DNA from: Loktanella sp. | Lineage (GTDB): Bacteria > Pseudomonadota > Alphaproteobacteria > Rhodobacterales > Rhodobacteraceae | NCBI GenBank assembly: GCA_003551805.1 | Contig: PUNR01000390.1 | Location: forward strand, 1 to 15,264 | Direction of reading: 5' to 3' | Length of the DNA stretch: 15,264 nt | Shown here: piece by piece, positions 1 through 7,084 of the stretch | How the letters are laid out: the number at the start of each line of letters is the position of its first letter | Position numbering within the stretch: position 1 is the stretch's first letter | Program-made: the position numbers and the translations under genes | Notes under the pieces: generated by a model | Told to the model about the DNA's origin: nothing | Database searches by the model: none | What the model saw: only the letters and a program-made list of their open reading frames with translations

Positions 1-765
1 CTTGGCGAATGTCGTCAGGTAGCGGATGAAATTGCCAATCTGCCAGATGTCGGAACAGCACAAGCGCAGGCAGCACTTGTGTTCGATTATGAAAGCGCGT
101 GGGGCTGGGACACCCAACCCCAAGGCGCCGATTTCGAGGCGTTCCGTCTGGCCTTTGCCGCTTACCGTGCGCTGCGGCGGGCGGGGGTGAACATTGATAT
201 TCTGCCGCCAGATTGCGCGGATTTGTCGGCCTATAAGCTTGTGTTGGCACCGGGGTTGATGACGATCAGCGCACCTTTGCGCAGCGCCTTGGCAGCGTTC
301 AAAGGTACAGCCCTGATCGGCCCGCGTTCGGACACTAAGACTGATGAACTGGCAATCCCCAATCCGCTGGGGCCTGATCTGCCTGACACCGATGTGTCGG
401 TCGTGCTGACCGAAAGCATCCCGCCCAATGCCAAGATCAAGCTGCAAGGCGGCGGCACCTTCCGGCACTGGTTCGAGCATCTGGAAGGCAATGCCCCCGT
501 CCATCTGTCCACCAAGGCAGGCCAGCCCGCGATCATGGGTGGCGACAACCTGCGCTATCTGGCGGGCTGGCCGGATGACGCAACCTTTGACGCGATCATT
601 GGCGGGCTGTGCGATGCGCTGGATTTGCCCAGCTATACCTTGCCCGATGGTCTGCGGATCAGGGAAACTGCCACACACCGGTTTGTGTTCAATTACGCGC
701 CGGATGCACAGGTCTGGAATGGCACCATCGTGCCTGCGGCAGGTGTGCATTGGGAGGCGTTGTGA
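1..765 (+). CDS. Beta-galactosidase, GH42 family, C-terminal part (5' truncated by window)
   Basis: The frame is open from the first base, so 254 C-terminal residues are visible and the catalytic TIM barrel lies outside the window. The motif ALVFDYESAWGWDTQPQG near residue 27 is typical of the beta-galactosidase trimerisation domain (GH42M) of glycoside hydrolase family 42. The following stretch (FRLAFAAYRALRRAGVNIDIL, then YKLVLAPGLMTIS) has the Rossmann-like pattern of that domain, and the last ~60 residues fit the small C-terminal beta domain. The enzyme would hydrolyse terminal beta-galactosides, presumably in the cytoplasm. The stop codon overlaps the start of galM by one base, so the two are very likely one operon and translationally coupled: hydrolysis releases beta-D-galactose, which GalM converts to the alpha anomer. 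A GTG at 79 could be mistaken for a start but lies inside the domain. Substrate specificity cannot be judged from this part. Confidence 0.9.
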   Translation, partial: LGECRQVADEIANLPDVGTAQAQAALVFDYESAWGWDTQPQGADFEAFRLAFAAYRALRRAGVNIDILPPDCADLSAYKLVLAPGLMTISAPLRSALAAFKGTALIGPRSDTKTDELAIPNPLGPDLPDTDVSVVLTESIPPNAKIKLQGGGTFRHWFEHLEGNAPVHLSTKAGQPAIMGGDNLRYLAGWPDDATFDAIIGGLCDALDLPSYTLPDGLRIRETATHRFVFNYAPDAQVWNGTIVPAAGVHWEAL

Positions 766-1718
766 TGCAGGTTTTCGGCACGACAAAGGCGGGCAAAACG
801 GCCCACGCGATCACGCTACATGCAGGCGATCTGTCGGTGACCCTGCTGACCTACGGCGCGCGGGTGCAGGATGTCCGGCTGGCGGGTGTGGATCATGCGT
901 TGACCACCGGATCGGACGATCTGGCTGATTACGAAGGTGCAATGCTGTATCACGGGGCCATCGTCGGCCCGATTGCCAACCGGATCGGCACGGCGCGGGT
1001 GCGGCTGGACGGGATGATGTACGAACTGGAACGCAACGAAGACGGCGCGCGACATCTGCATTCAGGGTCCGAAGGCACGCATGCGCAGGTCTGGGACGTG
1101 GTTGAAGTGACGGATTCGACCGCAACGCTTGCGCTGGATATGCCTGACGGGATGGCGGGACTTCCGGGCAAACGCCGGGTCATGGCGCAGTTTGTGCTGA
1201 CCGCACCCGCAACGCTGACACTGACGATCACGGCAGACAGCGATACGACGACAGTGATGAACTTCGCCAACCACAGCTATTGGAACCTTGACGGATCAGC
1301 GACTTGGCACGGTCACCGCATGAAGATCGCAGCCGACCACTATCTGCCGATTGACGCCGCCACCTGCCCGACCGGCGATGTGGAAGATGTCACCGGCACC
1401 GGTATGGATTTTCGCGAAGGGCCGGTGATCGGGGCGCAGACACCTGCGCTGGACCATAATTTCTGCCTATCCGACACGATCACACCGCCACGCGATGTGC
1501 TTTGGTTGACCGGACAGACCGGCACCCGCATGGTCATGGCAACCAATATGCCCGGGCTGCAGGTTTTTGACGGGCGCCCCGCCTATGATGCGCTTGCGAT
1601 AGAGGCACAGCACTGGCCCGACGCCCCCAACAACGCACATTTTCCGCAGATCAAGATCGCGGCGGGCGAAACCTATGAACAGGTCACGTCATGGCGGTTT
1701 GCGCCGGGGGGCGGGTGA
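765..1718 (+). CDS. galM: Aldose 1-epimerase (galactose mutarotase)
   Basis: The product has 317 residues, slightly short for GalM (usually about 330-350). It interconverts the alpha and beta anomers of galactose or glucose before the Leloir kinase step. Family landmarks are visible: NRIG at 72-75 for sugar binding, HLHSG at 98-102, the FANHSYWNL segment with the catalytic acid His170, ALDHNF at 228-233, and the catalytic base Glu280 in AIEAQHWPDAPN. The ATG at 765 shares its A with the TGA of the upstream beta-galactosidase gene, and a GGGAGG Shine-Dalgarno sequence at 752-757 lies inside that gene, which decides the start. The frame is open much further upstream, but those residues resemble no epimerase. 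No signal peptide is seen, so it should act in the cytoplasm. The gene converges on uraH with an 18-bp gap. Confidence 0.95.
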   Translation: MQVFGTTKAGKTAHAITLHAGDLSVTLLTYGARVQDVRLAGVDHALTTGSDDLADYEGAMLYHGAIVGPIANRIGTARVRLDGMMYELERNEDGARHLHSGSEGTHAQVWDVVEVTDSTATLALDMPDGMAGLPGKRRVMAQFVLTAPATLTLTITADSDTTTVMNFANHSYWNLDGSATWHGHRMKIAADHYLPIDAATCPTGDVEDVTGTGMDFREGPVIGAQTPALDHNFCLSDTITPPRDVLWLTGQTGTRMVMATNMPGLQVFDGRPAYDALAIEAQHWPDAPNNAHFPQIKIAAGETYEQVTSWRFAPGGG

Positions 1719-1730
1719 TACCAGCCGCCC
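1709..1730. terminator. Possible bidirectional hairpin between galM and uraH
   Basis: GGGCGG (1709-1714) can pair with CCGCCC (1725-1730) around a 10-nt loop, spanning the galM stop codon. There is no T-run on either side. It is the only structure seen in the 18-bp convergent gap, so it may help end either transcript. This is a weak call. Confidence 0.25.
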
Positions 1731-1736
1731 TGCCGG

Positions 1737-2081
1737 TCAGCTGCCGCGATAAGTGGAATAGCTGAAAGGCGACACCAGCAACGGCACATGATAATGCGAC
1801 GCCGGATCATTGATGCCAAAGCGGATCGGGATATCGTCCAGAAACCGCGGATCATCACTGCGGCCGAAATAATTGCCCGCCTGAAACACCAGCTCGTACC
1901 GGCCCACCGCGAAACTGGCCGCAGGCAGGATGGGGCTGTCGGTGCGGCCGTCGGAATTGGTGGTCATCTTCACAAGATGTACGCGTGCGGCGCCTTCCAG
2001 ACGGTACAGATCAATCTGCATGCCCCCAGCAGGCACGCCATTGGCAGTGTCCAGCACATGTGTCGTCAGAAATCCGGTCAT
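1737..2081 (-). CDS. uraH: 5-hydroxyisourate hydrolase (transthyretin-related protein)
   Basis: The 114-residue product is a full-length HIUase, which hydrolyses 5-hydroxyisourate to OHCU in the step after urate oxidase. The family's active-site residues are present: His8 in the N-terminal THVLD motif, Arg46 in SDGRTD, His98 in HYHVPLLVSP, and the diagnostic C-terminal tetrapeptide YRGS (111-114) that separates these enzymes from true transthyretins. There is no signal peptide or peroxisomal signal, so it is cytoplasmic. The chosen ATG (2081) is preceded by AAAGGG at a 6-nt spacing. The frame continues 17 codons upstream but that part is not conserved in the family. No urate oxidase, OHCU decarboxylase or allantoinase gene is adjacent: the neighbours are galM, facing it, and cydA, diverging from it, so it stands apart from the rest of purine catabolism here. 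Confidence 0.95.
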   Translation of the reverse strand: MTGFLTTHVLDTANGVPAGGMQIDLYRLEGAARVHLVKMTTNSDGRTDSPILPAASFAVGRYELVFQAGNYFGRSDDPRFLDDIPIRFGINDPASHYHVPLLVSPFSYSTYRGS

Positions 2082-2188
2082 TCTGGCCCTTTTGTTTACA
2101 TAAATTACGCCCGCGATACGCTGGCTTTGCATTTGTTTCGCGCTGGAATTTCAACCTTTTACGTTCCGCGCCCTGCTGTCGCACCCCA

Positions 2189-2216
2189 ATGACATAAGGC
2201 CCATTTTGCATATATT
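2189..2216 (+). promoter_or_regulatory. Candidate promoter of the cyd operon
   Basis: A -35-like ATGACA (2189-2194) is separated by 16 bp from TATATT (2211-2216), which matches the -10 consensus well. Transcription would begin near 2223, leaving a leader of about 25 nt that contains the AAAGGTG ribosome binding site at 2234-2240. A single ATCAA half-site (2224-2228) lies at the predicted start but lacks a good partner for an FNR box. Confidence 0.5.
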
Positions 2217-2247
2217 AGGCGCAATCAAAGCGTAAAGGTGAAAGCAC

Positions 2248-3639
2248 ATGATGGAAACACTCCTTTTGTCCCGCATCCAGTTTGCGGCGAACATATCATT
2301 TCATATCCTGTTTCCAACGATCACCATTGCGCTGGGGTGGATCCTGCTGTTCTTCAAGATCCGCTACAACCAGACCGGCCAAGACCGCTGGATGGAAGCC
2401 TACCGGTTCTGGGTCAAGATCTTTGCCTTGTCCTTTGCGATGGGCGTTGTGTCGGGCATTACCATGTCGTTCCAGTTTGGAACAAACTGGCCGGGTTTCA
2501 TGGAAATCGTTGGCAATATCGCAGGCCCTCTTTTGGCTTACGAAATCATGACCGCTTTTTTCCTTGAGGCTGTTTTCCTTGGCATCATGCTGTTCGGGTT
2601 TAGCCGTGTGCCCAATTGGGTGCATACCGGTGCCACGTTCCTTGTGGCGTTCGGCACGCTGATGTCGACATTTTGGATCATCGTGCTGAATTCGTGGATG
2701 CATACCCCCCAAGGGTTCGAGATGCGCGACGGCGTCGCCCATGCTACTAGCTGGTTTGAGATCATCTTCAACCCCTCGATGCCATACCGCTTTACCCATA
2801 TGGTGCTGGCCAGCTTCCTGACTGTCAGCTTCCTGATTGCAGGTGTCAGTGCCTTCCGGTGGCTGATCGGCGGGCGCACCGAAGGTGTGCGTGTCGCACT
2901 GAAAACAGCACTGGTCGCTGCAGCATTGCTGATGCCTGTCCAGATTCTGGTGGGCGATATGCATGGCCTGAACACCAAAGAATTCCAGCCCGCGAAAGTG
3001 GCCGCTATGGAAGGGCATTGGGAAACCGGTGGCAATGTGCCCCTGATCCTGTTCGCCCTGCCCGATCAGGAAGCGCGCGAAAACCGGTTCGAGATTGGCA
3101 TCCCCAACCTTGCTTCGTACATCCTGACACACACTTGGGATGGCGAGGTGCAGGGCCTGAACGACTTTGTCGCCGAAGATGGCACGATCCTGCACCCAAG
3201 GGTGGCACCCGTGTTCTGGTCCTTCCGTGTGATGATCGGCACCGGTATCGCAATGCTGCTGCTAAGCTGGACCGCCTGTTTCATGATGATGCGCCGCAAG
3301 CGCGGGGTCGAAGGTCTGCCAAAGCCGATGCTTTACGCGCTGGTGGGCATGTCCTTCAGCGGCTGGATCGCCACCCTTGCCGGTTGGTACACCACCGAGA
3401 TCGGGCGTCAGCCATGGCTGGTCCAAGGCGTGATGACCACGGCAGAGGCTGTGGCCGATGTCCCCGCCCCGATGGTTCTGGGCACGCTGATTGCCTATCT
3501 GGTGGTTTATGCGCTGCTGCTGTCGGCCTATATCTATGTGATCTTCTATCTGGCGCGGAAAATGTCGCGCGGTGAAGAGATCGGAACCCGCGTTGCACCG
3601 TCCCCCAAGGCCGTGCCCAAAGCGCTGCCAGCGGAGTAA
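2248..3639 (+). CDS. cydA: Cytochrome bd-type quinol oxidase subunit I (short Q-loop, cyanide-insensitive type)
   Basis: This 463-residue, multi-helix inner-membrane protein is the quinol-oxidising, haem-carrying subunit of a bd oxidase, which reduces oxygen to water without proton pumping. Visible landmarks, with the E. coli equivalents from family knowledge: His19 in ISFHILF (haem b595/d-site ligand H19), Glu99 and Glu107 (proton path), His184 in THMVLASF (H186), Lys250 and Glu255 in the quinol loop (K252/E257), Met329 in WSFRVM (M393) and GRQPW at 386-390. The gap from Lys250 to Met329 is 79 residues against about 141 in E. coli CydA, so the Q loop is short, as in the CIO/cioA group. The start is an ATGATG with AAAGGTG upstream. 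cydB follows after 6 bp, making a two-gene operon. The symbol cioA would be equally suitable. Confidence 0.95.
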   Translation: MMETLLLSRIQFAANISFHILFPTITIALGWILLFFKIRYNQTGQDRWMEAYRFWVKIFALSFAMGVVSGITMSFQFGTNWPGFMEIVGNIAGPLLAYEIMTAFFLEAVFLGIMLFGFSRVPNWVHTGATFLVAFGTLMSTFWIIVLNSWMHTPQGFEMRDGVAHATSWFEIIFNPSMPYRFTHMVLASFLTVSFLIAGVSAFRWLIGGRTEGVRVALKTALVAAALLMPVQILVGDMHGLNTKEFQPAKVAAMEGHWETGGNVPLILFALPDQEARENRFEIGIPNLASYILTHTWDGEVQGLNDFVAEDGTILHPRVAPVFWSFRVMIGTGIAMLLLSWTACFMMMRRKRGVEGLPKPMLYALVGMSFSGWIATLAGWYTTEIGRQPWLVQGVMTTAEAVADVPAPMVLGTLIAYLVVYALLLSAYIYVIFYLARKMSRGEEIGTRVAPSPKAVPKALPAE

Positions 3640-3645
3640 GCAGAC

Positions 3646-4656
3646 ATGAATACTTTTGGTGATCCCACAATCTGGCTCCCTTTCGTCTTTGCAGGGCTGA
3701 TGGGGGTTTCGATCCTGATCTATGTGGTGTTGGACGGGTTCGATCTTGGCGTGGGGGTGTTGTTTCCTTTCGCCGATGAGGACGAAAAAGACCGCATGAT
3801 CGCATCAATCGGCCCGTTCTGGGATGCGAATGAAACCTGGCTGGTGCTGGCGGTGGGGTTGTTGCTGGTGGCCTTTCCGGTCGCACATGGCGCGATCCTG
3901 ACGGCGCTGTACTTGCCCGTTGCGATCATGCTTGTCGGGCTGATTATGCGCGGTGTCGCGTTCGAATTTCGCGCCAAGGCCCCCGCCCCGCACAAAAGAC
4001 TATGGAACAATACGTTCTTTGCAGGGTCATTGATGACGTCGCTGTCGCAGGGTTTCATGCTGGGCATGTACATCATGGGCTTGGAATGGACGCTGGCCAA
4101 TGCCGCGTTCAGCCTGCTGACAGCCGTGTTCCTAACGGTCGGCTACAGCTTTATTGGGGCGACATGGGTGATCCACAAGACCGATGAATACCTGCAACGC
4201 AAGGCCGTGGACTGGGCCAAGGGCGGTATCTGGGGGCTGGTGCTGGGGATCGGGCTGATTTCGGCGGCAACGCCGCTGGTCAGCGCGCGGATCTTTGACA
4301 AATGGTTCAGCTGGCCAGAGGCGCTGTATCTGTCGCCTTTGCCGATCCTGTCGGCGGTGCTGGTGGTCTGGCTGTGGTGGATGTTGCGGCGGATGCCATT
4401 TGCCGCTGACCGGTGGTCATGGTTGCCGTTCGCTGCGGCGTCATCGCTTTGGGTTCTGGCGTTTATCGGGATGGCGTACAGCTTTTACCCCTATGTGGTG
4501 CCGGAACAATTGACGATCTACGAATCCGCCAGCGCACCTGAAAGCCTGTTCATTATTCTGATCGGCACCTGCTTTGTTCTGCCGACAATTCTGGCTTATA
4601 CGGTGCTGGCCTATACCGTGTTTCGCGGCAAGGCGACAGAATTGCGCTATGACTGA
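3646..4656 (+). CDS. cydB: Cytochrome bd-type quinol oxidase subunit II
   Basis: The 336-residue hydrophobic protein has the CydB hallmark YVVLDGFDLGVGVLFPF (26-42) and the strongly conserved GPFWDANETWLV (56-67), followed by further predicted helices up to a short cytoplasmic tail. CydB carries no haem ligands of its own but is needed to assemble and stabilise the haem centres of CydA. At 336 residues it is shorter than E. coli CydB (379), as is usual for the CIO-type partner. The start codon lies 6 bp after the cydA stop, and the GGAG that serves as its ribosome binding site overlaps the end of cydA, so the two are co-translated. No cydX-like micro-ORF and no cydDC transporter genes follow. 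The operon ends at a perfect palindrome. Confidence 0.95.
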   Translation: MNTFGDPTIWLPFVFAGLMGVSILIYVVLDGFDLGVGVLFPFADEDEKDRMIASIGPFWDANETWLVLAVGLLLVAFPVAHGAILTALYLPVAIMLVGLIMRGVAFEFRAKAPAPHKRLWNNTFFAGSLMTSLSQGFMLGMYIMGLEWTLANAAFSLLTAVFLTVGYSFIGATWVIHKTDEYLQRKAVDWAKGGIWGLVLGIGLISAATPLVSARIFDKWFSWPEALYLSPLPILSAVLVVWLWWMLRRMPFAADRWSWLPFAAASSLWVLAFIGMAYSFYPYVVPEQLTIYESASAPESLFIILIGTCFVLPTILAYTVLAYTVFRGKATELRYD

Positions 4657-4659
4657 CGC

Positions 4660-4681
4660 AGGGTGGATCATGATCCACCCT
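4660..4681 (+). terminator. Perfect 22-bp palindrome just after cydB
   Basis: AGGGTGGATCA (4660-4670) is followed directly by its exact reverse complement (4671-4681), with no spacer. It begins 3 bp after the cydB stop codon. In RNA this would fold into a GC-rich hairpin with at least 9 pairs. There is no T-run after it, so it could be a processing or stabilising 3' end or a protein-binding palindrome rather than a classical intrinsic terminator. Confidence 0.5.
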
Positions 4682-4710
4682 ACCGGCGGGGGAAAATCGG
4701 CAGAATCGGT

Positions 4711-4739
4711 TTGACACCCCCCCGCCCATTGCGTAATCG
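4711..4739 (+). promoter_or_regulatory. Promoter of the tRNA(CAU) gene
   Basis: A perfect TTGACA (4711-4716), a 17-bp C-rich spacer and TAATCG (4734-4739) lie upstream of the tRNA. The predicted start would leave a leader of about 7-8 nt before the mature 5' end at 4754. It is the best -35 match in the window paired with correct spacing. Confidence 0.7.
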
Positions 4740-4753
4740 GACGCTCATGGTTT

Positions 4754-4830
4754 GGCGCGGTAGCTCAGTTGGTTAGAGCGATCGACTCATAATCGATAGG
4801 TCGGGAGTTCAAGTCTCCCCCACGCCACCA
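4754..4830 (+). tRNA. tRNA with anticodon CAU, probably tRNA-Ile2 (lysidine type)
   Basis: The 77-nt cloverleaf is complete with an encoded CCA: acceptor arm GGCGCGG, D stem GCTC/GAGC, anticodon stem ATCGA/TCGAT around the loop CTCATAA (anticodon CAT at 4788-4790), T stem GGGAG/CTCCC with loop TTCAAGT, and discriminator A. Three kinds of tRNA carry CAU: initiator, elongator Met and Ile2. The CGACTCATAATCG anticodon arm followed by GGTCG and a TTCAAGTC T region resembles E. coli tRNA-Ile2, in which TilS changes C34 to lysidine so that AUA is read as isoleucine. An elongator Met identity is not excluded. Acceptor positions 5 and 68 form a C-A mismatch. A strong promoter lies just upstream. Confidence 0.93.
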
Positions 4831-4896
4831 CCACACCCCCTTCCACCGAAGATAAAACCGCCTTAGCGTGCCGCGAACGACACGAAAGGGTTTATC

Positions 4897-6309
4897 ATGT
4901 CCGTCCTTGACCAGATCGCCGCAGCCATCGGTGCAGACCGCATCCTGACCGGCAAGGACGCGGCCCCCTATGGCACCGACTGGACCGGCGCCTATACCAG
5001 CACTCCGCTGGCCGTGCTGCGCCCCACGACCACCGCAGAGGTTTCGGCGATCATGCAGATCGCCCATGCCACCCGCACGCCTGTCGTGCCTTGTGCGGGG
5101 CGCACGGGGCTGACCGGTGCGACGCTGGCGACCGGCGCGTTGATGCTGTCAGTGGAACGGTTGAACCAGATCACCGCAATCAACCCCACTGGCCGCACCG
5201 CCACGGTGGGTGCCGGTGTGATTCTGTCCAACCTGCATGACGCCGCCGCAGCGCATGACCTGATCTTTCCGCTGACGCTGGGCGCGCGCGGGTCCGCGAT
5301 GATCGGGGGGCTTTTGTCCACCAATGCGGGCGGGTCGAATGTTGTGCGCTATGGCAGCACGCGCGGCCTGTGTCTGGGGCTAGAGGTCGTGCTGGCCGAC
5401 GGCCGCATCATGAACCTGATGAATGCGCTGCACAAAGACAATTCCGGCCTTGATCTGCGCAATCTGATGATCGGGGCCGAAGGCACGCTGGGCATCATCA
5501 CCGCCGCAGTTCTGAAACTGCTTCCCAAGCCGCAGGCCTATGCCACCGCGATGGTCGCCGTGCCGTCACTGACCGATGCATTGCATTTGCTGCACCGGTT
5601 GCAGGACGAAACCGGCGGCGGCGTCGAGGCGTTTGAATACATGCCGCGCAGCTATATCGCGAAACACCGCCAGATGTTCCCCGATATGCCGCCACCCTTT
5701 GCGCAGGATCACGACGTCAACATCATGATAGAGGTTGCCGCCACGATGGCCCGCGACGCACATCCCGGCCCTGACGGACAAGTGCCGGTAGTCACGGTTC
5801 TGGAAGATATCCTTGGCCAGATGCTGGAAGACGGCACATTGCTGGACGCGGTGATCGCCCAGAACGAGGCCCAACGCAGTCAAATCTGGAAACGGCGCGA
5901 AGATGCAGGCCAAGTCGCCTTTTTCGGCGGACATTTCGTTAACACTGACATTGCCCTGCCTCTCGACAAGCTCGCCGCGTTCGAACCCACCCTGACCCCG
6001 CGCCTGCGCGCGATTGATCCAGACGTCGAAGAAATATTGGTAGCCCATCTGGGCGACGGCAATATTCACCACACCAGCTATATCAGCCGCAATGACCCCG
6101 CTGTGATGCAGGCACTGGTCGAGGCGGTGGAAGATGTGGTGCAAGACCTTGGCGGATCGTTCAGCGCCGAACATGGCGTGGGTGTATCCAAGCTGGACAC
6201 AATGAAACGGCGCAAAGACCCTGTGGCGCTGGATGCAATGCGCGCGATCAAGGCAGCCCTTGATCCGCAGGGCATTCTGAACCCCGGCAAGGTGATACCG
6301 CCTGCCTGA
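4897..6309 (+). CDS. FAD-binding 2-hydroxyacid dehydrogenase (D-lactate / D-2-hydroxyglutarate dehydrogenase-like)
   Basis: The 470-residue protein is a member of the vanillyl-alcohol-oxidase-type FAD flavoproteins related to GlcD, Dld and D2HGDH. The N-terminal PCMH FAD-binding half shows PCAGRTGLTGA (65-75), GGLLSTNAGGSNVVRYGSTRG, and a DLRNLMIGAEGTLGIIT flavin-contact stretch. The C-terminal half has VAHLGDGNIHH and SAEHGVG, the histidine motifs that bind a divalent metal and the substrate carboxylate in this family, and ends in the usual DPQGILNPGKV. It would oxidise a D-2-hydroxyacid to a 2-oxoacid and pass electrons to a quinone, an ETF or a cytochrome. The exact substrate (D-lactate, D-2-hydroxyglutarate or glycolate) cannot be decided, and no glcE/glcF partners are adjacent. 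The start has AAAGGG with a good spacing. The gene stands alone between the tRNA and a convergent gene, with no clear hairpin in the 57-bp gap. Confidence 0.88.
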   Translation: MSVLDQIAAAIGADRILTGKDAAPYGTDWTGAYTSTPLAVLRPTTTAEVSAIMQIAHATRTPVVPCAGRTGLTGATLATGALMLSVERLNQITAINPTGRTATVGAGVILSNLHDAAAAHDLIFPLTLGARGSAMIGGLLSTNAGGSNVVRYGSTRGLCLGLEVVLADGRIMNLMNALHKDNSGLDLRNLMIGAEGTLGIITAAVLKLLPKPQAYATAMVAVPSLTDALHLLHRLQDETGGGVEAFEYMPRSYIAKHRQMFPDMPPPFAQDHDVNIMIEVAATMARDAHPGPDGQVPVVTVLEDILGQMLEDGTLLDAVIAQNEAQRSQIWKRREDAGQVAFFGGHFVNTDIALPLDKLAAFEPTLTPRLRAIDPDVEEILVAHLGDGNIHHTSYISRNDPAVMQALVEAVEDVVQDLGGSFSAEHGVGVSKLDTMKRRKDPVALDAMRAIKAALDPQGILNPGKVIPPA

Positions 6310-6366
6310 CGCAGCTTTGGGGCGCGACAGCGGCAGATGCCAACGGTTCGATTCCGCAAGCGTGGT

Positions 6367-6621
6367 TCAAATTTCGGGGGCGGCAGGATTGGGTAGCGGG
6401 GTTTCGCGCCCCTCGACCCGGGTTTCATCCCAGCCTTTGTCCTGCCGTTTGATCCGGCGCGAAATAACATAGCTGACAGGCCAAGCTATTATAAAGCCAA
6501 CGGCGGTCGCGCTGCCGATGGCAAGCCAGGAATACCAGCCCATGACAAGCACAGCGATGACCAAAGCGCCAGTGGTGACGGAGCCGACGATGAAAGTCAG
6601 ATAGATACTTAAACGGTCCAT
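6367..6621 (-). CDS. Small two-helix inner-membrane protein, function unknown
   Basis: I do not recognise a named family. The 84-residue product begins MDRLSIYLTF and has two strongly hydrophobic stretches, about residues 5-28 and 31-53, consistent with a transmembrane hairpin. A basic stop-transfer segment (SRRIKRQ) and a hydrophilic, proline-containing tail of about 25 residues follow, which the positive-inside rule puts in the cytoplasm. The ATG at 6621 is chosen because GAGGAA lies 6 nt upstream. An in-frame ATG 15 codons earlier has no ribosome binding site and would add a charged stretch. It is the last of three minus-strand genes, but a strong hairpin (6666-6695) separates it from the PRC-barrel gene, so it may be read from its own promoter or by readthrough. 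Proteins like this are common and uncharacterised in Rhodobacteraceae, as far as I recall. Confidence 0.75.
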   Translation of the reverse strand: MDRLSIYLTFIVGSVTTGALVIAVLVMGWYSWLAIGSATAVGFIIAWPVSYVISRRIKRQDKGWDETRVEGRETPLPNPAAPEI

Positions 6622-6665
6622 GATATTTCCTCGTATTAGGGGGTCTGCCCTGTGGCAGATGCGCA

Positions 6666-6695
6666 AAGGGCCGCATGACGTGTCACGCGGCCCTT
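6666..6695 (-). terminator. Hairpin terminator downstream of the PRC-barrel gene
   Basis: AAGGGCCGC (6666-6674) and GCGGCCCTT (6687-6695) form a perfect 9-bp GC-rich stem around a 12-nt loop. The loop itself contains TGAC/GTCA, so the helix may extend. On the minus strand it begins 24 nt after the stop codon of the PRC-barrel gene and is followed by a short TTT, which suits an intrinsic terminator with a weak U-tract. Confidence 0.65.
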
Positions 6696-6719
6696 ATCTG
6701 TTCCGCGATTTACGCAGGC

Positions 6720-7073
6720 TTAGCCTTCGTATTTAGGCATCGCTTCAAGCTGTTCCTTGGTCGTGCCAAGATTGACACGCACGTCGGATCCGTCAGTCGC
6801 ACGCAGCACGGTCAAATCGCCGAAGGGCAATTTCACCGGATGTGCGCCCAGACCCAAGAAACCGCCTACGTCGACGATCGCATGGGTGATTTTACCGTCG
6901 GCACCAACCACCAAGTTGCTGACAGCGCCTATTTTTTCGTCGTCGCGGCCGTAAACGGTGGCGCTTTCCACGTCATTGGTTGTGATGTCGTGAACTTCGA
7001 CGCGGTTGTAACCTTCGCGCGAAAAATCGAATGCGCCGCCGGCTTGGTTCGGGTTGTTTGTGTGATCAATCAT
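6720..7073 (-). CDS. PRC-barrel domain protein
   Basis: The 117-residue protein contains one PRC-barrel, a small beta-barrel found in photosynthetic reaction centre subunit H, in RimM and in many small alphaproteobacterial proteins. The domain is seen as DVESATVYGRDDEKIGAV, NLVVGADGKITHAIVDVGGF and HPVKLPFGDLTVL, about residues 27-86, followed by a short tail rich in charged residues. There is no signal peptide or membrane helix, so it is probably soluble. No photosynthesis gene is in the window, so a reaction-centre role is not supported. Stand-alone PRC proteins of this kind are often stress-related, but the function is unknown. The start at 7073 has AAGGAG 7 nt upstream, and a perfect 7-bp hairpin ends right beside that site. 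The longer frame upstream to 7124 would read through the hairpin and is not conserved-looking. Confidence 0.85.
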   Translation of the reverse strand: MIDHTNNPNQAGGAFDFSREGYNRVEVHDITTNDVESATVYGRDDEKIGAVSNLVVGADGKITHAIVDVGGFLGLGAHPVKLPFGDLTVLRATDGSDVRVNLGTTKEQLEAMPKYEG

Positions 7074-7084
7074 TTTAGTCTCCT

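Noticed and set aside
2215..2228. FNR/Anr-like box TTAGG-CGCA-ATCAA ahead of cydA
   Set aside because: Only the right half matches TTGAT-N4-ATCAA. The left half keeps just the first two bases, and the site lies over the predicted transcription start rather than at an activator position.
2296..3195. Long minus-strand open frame of 299 codons inside cydA
   Set aside because: It is the antisense of a confidently identified gene, rich in His, Gln and Asp from reversed hydrophobic codons, with no ribosome binding site.
4754..4900. tRNA gene as an integration site for a mobile element
   Set aside because: No integrase, no repeat of the tRNA 3' end and no foreign-looking genes follow. The next gene is an ordinary dehydrogenase.
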